Position numbers and translations under genes: made by a program. The notes under the pieces were generated by a model. The model saw nothing but the letters and a program-made list of their open reading frames with translations. It did not search any database and was not told where the DNA came from. A stretch of DNA of 64,000 nucleotides from Streptomyces chartreusis (GTDB taxonomy: Bacteria > Actinomycetota > Actinomycetes > Streptomycetales > Streptomycetaceae): contig NZ_CP023689.1 of NCBI RefSeq assembly GCF_008704715.1, positions 5,518,001-5,582,000 on the forward strand. Direction: 5' to 3'. Each line of letters opens with the position of its first letter. The stretch's first letter is position 1. Positions 1 through 7,019 of the stretch are shown here, one piece after another.

Positions 1-444
1 TTCCGAAAGGGAGTTGTTGACGGAGTTCAGGATCTTCATACGGATCTTGTAGAAGCGTTTGTCGCCCTCGGACGCACCGAGGTCGACGACCCTGAGGATC
101 GCGTCGTTCTTCCGCCAGAACTCCAGGAAGCCGTCGACGAGTTCCTGCGCCGTCTGCCAGCCGGCCTTGCCGACCCAGCTGCGGCCCTCGACGAGCTCGG
201 TCAACCCGGCCCCCTCGGCGGCCATTTGCTCGGCGATCTCCAGGACGGCGCCCTCGACGTCCGGGAAGTACTGGTAGAAGGTGGCGGGCGAAGTGCCCGC
301 CTTCCGGGCGACATCGATGACTTTGACGTCCCGGTACGGGGAAGAGCTGAGCATCTCGCTGAGGCAGTCGAGCAGCTTCTGCCGGGTCGCCTGCCCACGC
401 CGGCCGGCCACGCGGCCGTCGACGGTACGCACTTGTCCTGTCAT
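1..444 (-). CDS. TetR-family transcriptional repressor, C-terminus cut by window edge
   Basis: Residues 1-148 are visible, read leftward from an ATG at 442-444. The rest lies outside the window. The N-terminal DNA-binding domain is clear: the helix-turn-helix spans about residues 40-70 and includes GTSPATFYQYFPDVEGAV, the recognition-helix signature of TetR proteins. The C-terminal half, which binds the ligand in this family, begins around residue 85 with a Trp/Phe-rich segment. The ligand cannot be told from sequence. A degenerate copy of the palindrome found before the catabolic genes (CTGTCATGTCGTCAG, 438-452) overlaps the start codon. I infer, weakly, that this protein autoregulates and may be the repressor of that regulon. 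Family call secure; target uncertain. Confidence 0.9.
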   Translation of the reverse strand, partial: MTGQVRTVDGRVAGRRGQATRQKLLDCLSEMLSSSPYRDVKVIDVARKAGTSPATFYQYFPDVEGAVLEIAEQMAAEGAGLTELVEGRSWVGKAGWQTAQELVDGFLEFWRKNDAILRVVDLGASEGDKRFYKIRMKILNSVNNSLSE

Positions 445-452
445 GTCGTCAG
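438..452. promoter_or_regulatory. Degenerate copy of the CTGAC-N5-GTCAG operator over the TetR start codon
   Basis: CTGTCATGTCGTCAG keeps 10 of the 14 defined positions of the 15-bp operator found at 6957, 6984, 15732, 18171, 19979 and 43394, but only part of its dyad symmetry. Its position over the ATG of the TetR gene would suit autorepression. The match is weak enough to be chance. Confidence 0.3.
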
Positions 453-566
453 CTTACCGAGGGGTGATCGGAGCGCGATTCGGCCGACTGCAAATGGGGT
501 GCACGAGGAGCACGGGCCTGGTGTGCCTGGTCTGCGGCGTGTGGGGGAGACGGCTACTTTTGCCGC

Positions 567-1304
567 ATGGCCGAAAACAGGGCATCCGCGAACGGAACGG
601 GATACACGGAAGGCGTCCCGTGCTGGGTCGACGCACAGCTCGCCGACGTACCGGCGGGTGAACGCTTCTACGGTGAGCTCTTCGGGTGGGACTTCGAGGA
701 GGCGTACGACTCCACCGTGTGGGCCCGCCTGGACGGTGACCGCGTCGCCGCGCTCTCCCGCAAGACGGACGGGCGGATGCCCACCGTGTGGACGGTGTAC
801 TTCGCCACCCCGGACGCGGAGGGGCTGGCCGGGCGGATCCGGAACGCCGGCGGGCAGGTGGTCACCTCGCCGACGCCGGTCGGGCCGGACCTGGGGACGG
901 CCGCGCTGGTCACCGATCCCGAGGGCGCGGTCTTCGGGCTGTGGCAGGCCGACGGGCACACCGGATTCGGGCGCCGGCACAAGGTCGGCAGCTTCGCCTG
1001 GGCCGAGCTGTACACCCGGGACACCGAGGCCGCCAACACCTTCTACGGCGGGCTCTTCCACGACGCCCTTTTCGGGGAGGACGCCGAGCCGGACTTCGGG
1101 CGGGCGGCCGTGGGCGAGGTGTTCCCGGCGATGATGCCGCCTCATTTCGTCGTCCACTTCCGGGTGGCGGACTGTGCTGAGATCCTCGGCACGGTGAACC
1201 GGCTCGGCGGGCGGGTGCAGGTGCCGCCCTTCGAAACGTCGTACGGCACGGTCGCCGTGGTCAGCGACGACCAGGGGGCCTCGTTCGCGGTCCTGGAACG
1301 CTGA
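567..1304 (+). CDS. VOC-family (glyoxalase-like) protein with two domains
   Basis: This 245-residue protein has two tandem vicinal-oxygen-chelate modules, about residues 12-120 and 135-243. Each opens with a W/F-x-(D/E)-L element (CWVDAQLADVPAGERFYGELFGW, then FAWAELYTRDTEAANTFYGGLF) and closes with a DPxGAxFGLW or DDQGASFAVLE strand. Two-domain VOC proteins of this size are common in actinomycetes. Their reactions range from antibiotic binding to lyase or hydroxylase chemistry, and nothing here chooses among them. No Shine-Dalgarno lies at the right distance. TACTTT at 555-560 ends 6 bases before the ATG, so the message may be leaderless. It stands alone between the TetR gene and afsK. Family sure, function open. 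Confidence 0.85.
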   Translation: MAENRASANGTGYTEGVPCWVDAQLADVPAGERFYGELFGWDFEEAYDSTVWARLDGDRVAALSRKTDGRMPTVWTVYFATPDAEGLAGRIRNAGGQVVTSPTPVGPDLGTAALVTDPEGAVFGLWQADGHTGFGRRHKVGSFAWAELYTRDTEAANTFYGGLFHDALFGEDAEPDFGRAAVGEVFPAMMPPHFVVHFRVADCAEILGTVNRLGGRVQVPPFETSYGTVAVVSDDQGASFAVLER

Positions 1305-1530
1305 CGGCACTCCGGCATCCGGCGTCCCACAATGCGAACCGGCGCTGTCCGTGGACGCCGGAGTGTGGTTTTGTCCCAAGACACCCCGTTCCGCCCTCGG
1401 GTTCGCAACCACGCCCTCGGACAGGAAGAATCGGGGTGCGTGCCGCCAAGGCGGTGCGGTGGTGAGACGCTGCACGGGGTCGCGTACATATGTGGGTGGA
1501 CGGGGCCCGTACGGGGAGGTGGCAGGCAGA

Positions 1531-3885
1531 GTGGTGGATCAGCTGACGCAGCACGATCCGCGCAGGATCGGGCCGTTCGAGGTGCTCGGACGGCTGGGTG
1601 CCGGCGGCATGGGGCTGGTCTATCTCGCGCGCTCGGCTTCGGGCCGGCGCGTGGCGATCAAGACCGTCCGTACGGAGCTCGCCGAGGACCAGCTGTTCCG
1701 CGTCCGCTTCACGCGTGAGGTGGAGGCGGCCAGGGCGGTCTCCGGGTTCTACACGGCCGCGGTCGTCGACGCCGACCCGCGCGCCGCGGTGCCGTGGCTG
1801 GCCACCGCGTACGTTCCCGCACCCTCCCTCGAGGAAATAGTGAACGAGTGCGGGCCGCTGCCGGCCCAGGCGGTGCGCTGGCTCGCGGCCGGCGTGGCGG
1901 AGGCCCTCCAGTCGATCCACGGCGCCGGGCTCGTGCACCGCGACCTGAAGCCGTCCAACGTGCTCGTGGTCGAGGACGGTCCCCGCGTCATCGACTTCGG
2001 TATCGCGTCCGGCGTTTCGAACACGCGTTTGACGATGACCAACGTCGCCGTCGGCACGCCCGCCTACATGTCGCCGGAGCAGGCGAAGGACTCCCGCAGC
2101 GTGACCGGCGCGAGCGACGTCTTCTCGCTGGGCTCGATGCTGGTGTTCGCCGCCACCGGACACCCCCCGTTCCACGGCGCCAACCCGGTCGAGACGGTCT
2201 TCATGCTGCTGCGCGAGGGCCCGGACCTCGAAGGTCTCCCGGACGAGCTGCGCCCGCTGATCGAGTCCTGTATGCAGATGGAGGCCACGGCCCGGCCCAA
2301 CCCGGCCGACCTCCAGTCCCAGCTCGCGCCCCACCTCTTCGGCTCCGGCTCCGACGACAGCGGTACGGCGTCCGCGTGGCTGCCCGAGCGCGCGGTGGGC
2401 CTGATCGAGACGCGCAGAGGCGGCCGCCCCGCGGCCAAGCCCGCGCCCGCCTCCGGCCGCAGCGCAGGCCGTATCGCCCCCGCGCCGCTGCCGCCCCCGC
2501 CCGCGCACGACCCGGTGGTCCCGGGCCCGCAGCCCGTCCCGGTCGGCGCCCCCGACACCGGCCCCGTCCGCCTGGCGGGCGCCGCGGTGCCCATCGGCCC
2601 CGGCCCGCGCGTGGCCGACGCCCGCGCCGCCGCCATGAAGGCGCCCCCTCCGGAGGCCGGCCTGGTCGCCTCCTGGTCCAAGCCCCGCCCCGGCGTCAAC
2701 GGCACCGACCCCGCCGTCGGCCCGGCCGTGCCGCCCGTGCCCCCGGAGAACGCGGCCGGCTGGCGGCCCTGGCGTTTTCGCATGTCGAACGACGTCTGGG
2801 GCACCCCGGCCGTCGACGGGGACCTCGTCTACGTCACCTCCTTCGAGGTGCACGCCCTGGACGTGGCCACCGGCCGACGCCGCTTCAAGACCCGTGACGT
2901 CGCCTGGTCCATGGCGGTGGCCGACGGCCGTATCCACGCCTCCGACGGGCCGACCCTGTTCGCCCTGGAGTGCCGCGAGGGCGCGGACCTGTGGCGGCTC
3001 CAGACGGACGCCTGGGTGTACTCCCTCAAGGCCGAGCGCGGCACCGTCGTCACCGGCACGCGCGGCGGCGGCGTCCAGGCCTGGGAGGCGTCCAGCGGCC
3101 AGAAGCTGTGGGAGCTGACCGGGGCGCAGACCGACTTCGAGTCCCCGGAGGCCGGGCCGGCGCTGTACGACGGCACGGTGTACGTCTGGCAGGACGCCCG
3201 GCTGCGCGCCCTGGACGCCCGCACCGGCGACGAGCGTTGGTCGTACCCGATCGGCGACGCCGCCTCCTGCGGCGGGGTGCCGGTGCGGGTGGCGCAGGCC
3301 CACGACGGCTATGTGTACGTCTCGGCCGGCACGCGCGTGCTGGCGATCGACGTGATGAGCGGGCACGTTCGCTGGCACTTCGAGGCCCCCGCGGTCTTCC
3401 TGTGCCCGCCCGCCTTCGTGCCGGGCCCGGCGGTGACCGGCGGCGGCGTGTACCTCGCCGACTACCTCGGCACGGTCTACGCCCTGGACGCCACCGACGG
3501 CCGCGACCGCTGGCGCATCGCGACCGAGTCCCGGTCCTCGATCGAGCCGGTGCTGGTGGCCGGGGGCCATGTCCATGTGGGCAGCGGCAAGGGCCTGTAC
3601 ACGCTGGACGCGGTCACCGGGACGCCGAAGTGGCGCTTCCAGGCGGGCGGCGACCTCGTGGGCGCCCCGTCGGTCGCCGAGGGCCGGATCCACTTCGGCT
3701 CCACCGACCATCTGCTGTACACCCTGAAGGCCGACGACGGCCGGCTGCGCTGGAAGCTCGCCACGGGCGGCGAGATCACCGGCTCGCCCGTGGTGAAGGA
3801 CGGCGTGGTGTACGCGTGCAGCAAGGACCGGTGCGTGTACGCGCTGGACGCGGAGAAGGGCACGGGCACGGCGCGAACGGCCTAG
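1531..3885 (+). CDS. afsK: AfsK, membrane-associated Ser/Thr protein kinase that phosphorylates AfsR
   Basis: This is a 784-residue Hanks-type kinase with a C-terminal PQQ-like beta-propeller, close in length and sequence to S. coelicolor AfsK (about 799). The kinase domain (15-275) has the glycine loop GAGGMG at 23-28, catalytic K44, the HRDLKPSN loop with D138 and N143, DFG D155 and an APE-like SPE at 181-183. Starting at GTG 1531 places the ATP lysine at 44 and an activation-loop threonine at 168. As I recall, these are the numbers of the functional residues in AfsK, which supports this start over in-frame codons at 1351 and 1519. GGGGAGGT lies 11 bases upstream. A Pro/Ala-rich linker (about 290-410) leads to seven or so propeller blades with repeated YALDAxTG strands. 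AfsK autophosphorylates and then phosphorylates AfsR, whose gene lies at 12620-15580. Confidence 0.95.
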   Translation: MVDQLTQHDPRRIGPFEVLGRLGAGGMGLVYLARSASGRRVAIKTVRTELAEDQLFRVRFTREVEAARAVSGFYTAAVVDADPRAAVPWLATAYVPAPSLEEIVNECGPLPAQAVRWLAAGVAEALQSIHGAGLVHRDLKPSNVLVVEDGPRVIDFGIASGVSNTRLTMTNVAVGTPAYMSPEQAKDSRSVTGASDVFSLGSMLVFAATGHPPFHGANPVETVFMLLREGPDLEGLPDELRPLIESCMQMEATARPNPADLQSQLAPHLFGSGSDDSGTASAWLPERAVGLIETRRGGRPAAKPAPASGRSAGRIAPAPLPPPPAHDPVVPGPQPVPVGAPDTGPVRLAGAAVPIGPGPRVADARAAAMKAPPPEAGLVASWSKPRPGVNGTDPAVGPAVPPVPPENAAGWRPWRFRMSNDVWGTPAVDGDLVYVTSFEVHALDVATGRRRFKTRDVAWSMAVADGRIHASDGPTLFALECREGADLWRLQTDAWVYSLKAERGTVVTGTRGGGVQAWEASSGQKLWELTGAQTDFESPEAGPALYDGTVYVWQDARLRALDARTGDERWSYPIGDAASCGGVPVRVAQAHDGYVYVSAGTRVLAIDVMSGHVRWHFEAPAVFLCPPAFVPGPAVTGGGVYLADYLGTVYALDATDGRDRWRIATESRSSIEPVLVAGGHVHVGSGKGLYTLDAVTGTPKWRFQAGGDLVGAPSVAEGRIHFGSTDHLLYTLKADDGRLRWKLATGGEITGSPVVKDGVVYACSKDRCVYALDAEKGTGTARTA

Positions 3886-4064
3886 CCACGGCTGTGTGAC
3901 GGCCGTCGTGCCGGTGCACGGAAGGGGCCGGACGGCGCCCGTCCCAGGGGAGCGGTCATCTTCACCGCTCTTACACGAGACGCTACGCCGGGTGAGCGCT
4001 TACCGCCATGCGGCCGCTGCTAACGTGACGTGTTCACGATCGCGACAACGGGGGTTGAAACACC

Positions 4065-4574
4065 GTGAAGCTTCGCCATGTCCGTGCTCTGGCCGTCTTC
4101 GCCTGTGTACTGGTCGCCCTGACCGGTGCCCGGCGCTCGCACGGCGGCGGGTGCGACGACAGCTCCGGCTCCAGCAGCTCGTCGAGCAGTTCGGGCGGCA
4201 GCACGCACCACTACGACGACGATGACGACTACGACACCGGGTCGTCGTCGGGCGGCGGTTCGTCCGCGACCGCGTCCGCGGAGCCGACGAGCGACGTGCG
4301 GATCACCAGCTGCGCGTACGACCCGAGCCGGGGCATAGTCGCCCGTGTCGAGGCGACCAACACCAACACCTTCAGCACGTACACCTACGAGTTCGACGTG
4401 GTCTTCAAGGACCCCGACGGCGCGCCCGTGCGCACGAGTTCGTCCGCCATCCCGTACGTCGCGGCCGACTCCACCGAGACCCTGGACGTGGCCGCCGCCT
4501 ACGTCGCCGACTCGGGCGCGAACACCGCCGGTGTCACCTGCGCCCTGGACGACGTGACGCGCGAGGCGCAGTAG
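4065..4574 (+). CDS. Small secreted protein with Ser-rich and Asp-rich linker
   Basis: This 169-residue protein starts at GTG 4065, behind a GGGGG tract about 10 bases upstream. A signal peptide (residues 1-22: basic KLRHVR, then a hydrophobic Ala/Val/Leu stretch) is followed by an unusual low-complexity linker (about 30-65): a run of serines, HHY, five aspartates and another Ser/Gly run. The globular part (70-165) looks like an FxLYD-type or immunoglobulin-like beta domain, with ITSCAYDPSRGIVARVEATN and a matching second Cys near the C-terminus that could form a disulfide. It lies 179 bases behind afsK on the same strand. I do not recognise a characterised relative. Secreted nature likely, role unknown. 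Confidence 0.75.
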   Translation: MKLRHVRALAVFACVLVALTGARRSHGGGCDDSSGSSSSSSSSGGSTHHYDDDDDYDTGSSSGGGSSATASAEPTSDVRITSCAYDPSRGIVARVEATNTNTFSTYTYEFDVVFKDPDGAPVRTSSSAIPYVAADSTETLDVAAAYVADSGANTAGVTCALDDVTREAQ

Positions 4575-4575
4575 T

Positions 4576-5346
4576 TCAGCGCAGGCGGTGCTCGCGGCGC
4601 CGCGACCGGAAAAGCTCCGTCTGCCGCTCGCCCGGCAGGTTCCCGAGGGCGATCAGGTGCGGTGCCTGCGCGAACGCCTGGGCGAGGGCGGCCTCCCTGG
4701 CCGCCCACAGCGCCCGCACGGTCCCCTGCACCCCGGCCGGCGGATACCCGGCGAGTACGGCCGCGCAGTCGACGGCGGCCGCCAGCGCGCCGCCGGCCTC
4801 GGTGACTTCCGAGACCAGCCCGATCTCGTGGGCCCGCCGGGCCGACAGCCGTTCCGCGCTCCCCATGAGAGCCATCCGCGCGGCCTCCCCGTACGGCATG
4901 CGCAGCGCCATGAGCATCGACTCGTAGGCGCTGACCATGCCGTAGGTGGTGTGCGGGTCGAAGAAGGCGGCGGTCGGGTCGGCGATCAGGAAGTCCGCCT
5001 CGCCGAGCAGATAGAACGCGCCCCCGCAGGCCATGCCCCGCACGGCGGCGACGACCGGTTTCCACAGGTCGTTGGACTTCGGCCCGACCCGCAGCAGCGG
5101 GTCGTCCGTCATGTAGGGGGAGTCGGGCTGCGGGACCACGGCGTCCCGGTCAAGGCCGGTGCAGAAGGCCCGCTCCCCGGCACCGGTGAGGACGACGGCC
5201 CGTACGGTGTCGTCGAACCGCAGATCCCGCCAGGCCGCCACGAGTTCGTCCCGCATCGGCAGGTCGATGGCGTTGAGGCGGTCCGGCCGGTCGAGCGTGA
5301 CGACGGCGACCGCGGTGTCCTTGTCGATGGTGACGTCGAGGCTCAT
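4576..5346 (-). CDS. Enoyl-CoA hydratase/isomerase family protein
   Basis: This 256-residue crotonase-fold protein has the two oxyanion-hole segments expected of the family: ERAFCTGLDRD (about 62-72) and RGMACGGAFYLLGEADFLIAD (about 103-123). The usual catalytic glutamates of hydratases are not obvious, since the second segment gives CGGAFYLLGEADF. Isomerase, hydrolase or another crotonase activity is therefore as likely as hydration. The start ATG overlaps the stop of the DUF35 gene by 4 bases (5343-5346), so the two are translationally coupled. With the DUF35 and thiolase genes it forms a leftward three-gene operon and probably handles a CoA ester in the same degradation pathway. The stop lies 1 base from the convergent secreted-protein gene. 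Confidence 0.85.
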   Translation of the reverse strand: MSLDVTIDKDTAVAVVTLDRPDRLNAIDLPMRDELVAAWRDLRFDDTVRAVVLTGAGERAFCTGLDRDAVVPQPDSPYMTDDPLLRVGPKSNDLWKPVVAAVRGMACGGAFYLLGEADFLIADPTAAFFDPHTTYGMVSAYESMLMALRMPYGEAARMALMGSAERLSARRAHEIGLVSEVTEAGGALAAAVDCAAVLAGYPPAGVQGTVRALWAAREAALAQAFAQAPHLIALGNLPGERQTELFRSRRREHRLR

Positions 5347-5759
5347 GGCCGCTCCAGGACCCACTGCGGCAGCCCGGTGCCGCCGAGGACGGCCTGCACC
5401 TTGGCGCCGATGCGGATCCGGTCCGGGGCGAAGGAGCCGAGGGCCGCGCCGGGGCCGGTGACGAGGTTGCCGACCAGACGGATGCGGGGCGCGTCGGCGA
5501 GCTCGACGACGATCACGTTGTACGGCGCCTGCGCCGCGTAGTCGGGCAGCAGGGGCGGGTGGGGGACGACGTAGGACCAGATCCGGCCGTGCCCGCTCAT
5601 CAGCCGCCATTCGCTCGCGAAGGACTGGCAGTGCGGGCAGCACGGGCGGGGCGGGAAGCGGGGTTCGCCGCAGTCGGCGCAGGACTGGACGCGCAGCTCG
5701 CCCCGGGCGGCGTACTCCCAGAACGGGGCGCCGTCGGGGTCGGTGACGGGGGAGAGCAT
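5343..5759 (-). CDS. DUF35 / Zn-ribbon OB-fold protein, thiolase partner
   Basis: This 138-residue protein has a rubredoxin-like zinc ribbon with CADC and CCPHC pairs (about residues 31-34 and 44-48), followed by an OB-fold. DUF35 proteins bind SCP-x-type thiolases or aldolases: ChsH2 carries such a domain that docks to Ltp2 in steroid side-chain cleavage, and archaeal HMG-CoA synthase uses one to channel acetoacetyl-CoA. The adjacent SCP-x thiolase gene (5767-6924, 7 bases away) fits that pairing exactly. I infer a thiolase:DUF35 complex that makes or breaks a C-C bond next to a CoA thioester. No MaoC-like hydratase domain is fused here, unlike in ChsH2. Confidence 0.88.
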   Translation of the reverse strand: MLSPVTDPDGAPFWEYAARGELRVQSCADCGEPRFPPRPCCPHCQSFASEWRLMSGHGRIWSYVVPHPPLLPDYAAQAPYNVIVVELADAPRIRLVGNLVTGPGAALGSFAPDRIRIGAKVQAVLGGTGLPQWVLERP

Positions 5760-5766
5760 CCTTCGA

Positions 5767-6924
5767 TCAACTCCTCAGGAGCAGCGCGGAGGTGGGGACG
5801 CCTTCGCCGGCGGTGACGAGACAGGTTGCGGCGCCGGGGACCTGGGCGGTGCTGGTGCCGCGCAGCTGTTTGACGCCCTCGTTGATGAGGTTGAAGCCGT
5901 GGACGTAGGCCTCGCTGAGCCCGCCGCCCCCGGTGTTCATCGGCAGCCGTCCGCCGATCTCCAGGGCGCCGCCCTCGGTGAACGCGCCGCCCTCGCCGCG
6001 CCCGCAGAAGCCGTAGCCCTCCAGCGAGAGCGGTATGAGCGCGGTGAACGCGTCGTAGATCTGGGCGACGTCCACATCCTGTGGAGTGAGGTCGGCGTGC
6101 TTGAACAGATGCCGGGCGGCGGTCCAGGCGGGGCCCGTGAGCGGGTCGTCGTTCCAGTAGTTGACCATGCCGTGGTGCTGGGCGGGCAGGCCCTGGGCGG
6201 CGGAGTGGACGTAGACGGGGGTGTGCCGGCAGTCGCGGGCGCGCTCGCGGCTGACGATCACGCACGCCAGGGCGCCGTCGGTCTCCAGGCAGTTGTCGAA
6301 GAGGCAGAGCGGCTCGCTGATCCAGCGGGAGGTCATGTACATCTCGCGGGTCAGGGGGCGGTCGTACATGATCGCGTCCGGGTTCTGGTTGGCCCGGTTG
6401 CGGCAGGCGAGTGCGACGTTGAACAGGTGGTCCCGGGTCGCACCGTACTCGTGCATGTAGCGCCGGGCGAGCATCGCGATCTCGTCGACGGGCCGCAGCA
6501 GGCCGTAGGGCCTGGTCCACTGGGCCGGCGTGGGCAGCTGGGCGGTGGTGTTCCGCCACGGCCGGGGGCCGCTGCCGCGCTTGCGGGACCGCCAGGCGAC
6601 GCCGACCGACGCCTGGCCGGTGGCGATGGCGGTGGCCAGGTGCGCGACGGTGGCGCACGAACCGCCGCCGCCGTAGCCGACCTTGCTGAAGTAGGTGAGG
6701 TCACCGAGACCGACCGCCTTCGCCAGCTCGACCTCGTCGGTCTCCTCCATGGTGTAGGAGGCGAGGGCGTCGACCTCGCCGGGGGCGATGCCGGCGTCGT
6801 CGAGGGCGGCGAGAACGGCACGGCAGGCCAGGGTTCTCTCGTCGTCCGGGAGGTTCTTGGCGAAGGGGGTCTGTCCGATGCCGACGATCGCGGTGGCGTC
6901 CTTGAGGCCGGTGCCTGAGGTCAT
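5767..6924 (-). CDS. SCP-x/Ltp-type thiolase (lipid-transfer-protein family acyltransferase or retro-aldolase)
   Basis: This 385-residue thiolase-fold protein belongs to the lipid-transfer-protein branch: AIVGIGQTPF at the start, GYGGGGSCATVAHLATAIATG (about 83-103) at the nucleophile loop with Cys90, a QIYDAFTALIPLSLEGYGFC segment (about 288-307) and NTGGGGLSEAYVHGFN (about 331-346) with the active-site His. Relatives either cleave beta-ketoacyl-CoA or, like Ltp2, perform retro-aldol release of a steroid side chain with a DUF35 partner. The neighbouring DUF35 gene makes that second group a serious option. The ATG at 6924 faces the FadD gene across two copies of the shared operator (6957, 6984). 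It heads a leftward operon with the DUF35 and crotonase genes. Confidence 0.88.
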   Translation of the reverse strand: MTSGTGLKDATAIVGIGQTPFAKNLPDDERTLACRAVLAALDDAGIAPGEVDALASYTMEETDEVELAKAVGLGDLTYFSKVGYGGGGSCATVAHLATAIATGQASVGVAWRSRKRGSGPRPWRNTTAQLPTPAQWTRPYGLLRPVDEIAMLARRYMHEYGATRDHLFNVALACRNRANQNPDAIMYDRPLTREMYMTSRWISEPLCLFDNCLETDGALACVIVSRERARDCRHTPVYVHSAAQGLPAQHHGMVNYWNDDPLTGPAWTAARHLFKHADLTPQDVDVAQIYDAFTALIPLSLEGYGFCGRGEGGAFTEGGALEIGGRLPMNTGGGGLSEAYVHGFNLINEGVKQLRGTSTAQVPGAATCLVTAGEGVPTSALLLRS

Positions 6925-6956
6925 GCTGCGCGCACCTCCGCATGCTGAAGCGGCTG

Positions 6957-6971
6957 CTGACAGGGCGTCAG
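6957..6971. promoter_or_regulatory. Operator copy 1 (CTGACAGGGCGTCAG)
   Basis: A 15-bp dyad with perfect CTGAC/GTCAG arms in the divergent thiolase-fadD intergenic region. It lies 32 bases from the thiolase ATG and 27 bp from a second copy. It belongs to the set also found at 15732, 18171, 19923, 19979 and 43394. Placement between divergent starts suggests repression of both operons by one dimeric regulator. Confidence 0.7.
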
Positions 6972-6983
6972 GCTACAGCTAAT

Positions 6984-6998
6984 CTGACGGGTAGTCAG
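6984..6998. promoter_or_regulatory. Operator copy 2 (CTGACGGGTAGTCAG)
   Basis: The second 15-bp dyad in the same intergenic region, with 5-bp arms. It lies 21 bases before the favoured GTG start of the FadD gene. Two sites 27 bp apart, about 2.5 helical turns, could bind two dimers on nearly opposite faces of the helix. Confidence 0.7.
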
Positions 6999-7019
6999 CT
7001 AGTGGGTCTGGAGGCTGTG

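Noticed and set aside
1261..3711. An 816-codon open frame antisense to afsK
   Set aside because: afsK on the plus strand has intact kinase motifs and the known residue numbering, whereas the antisense product is low-complexity.
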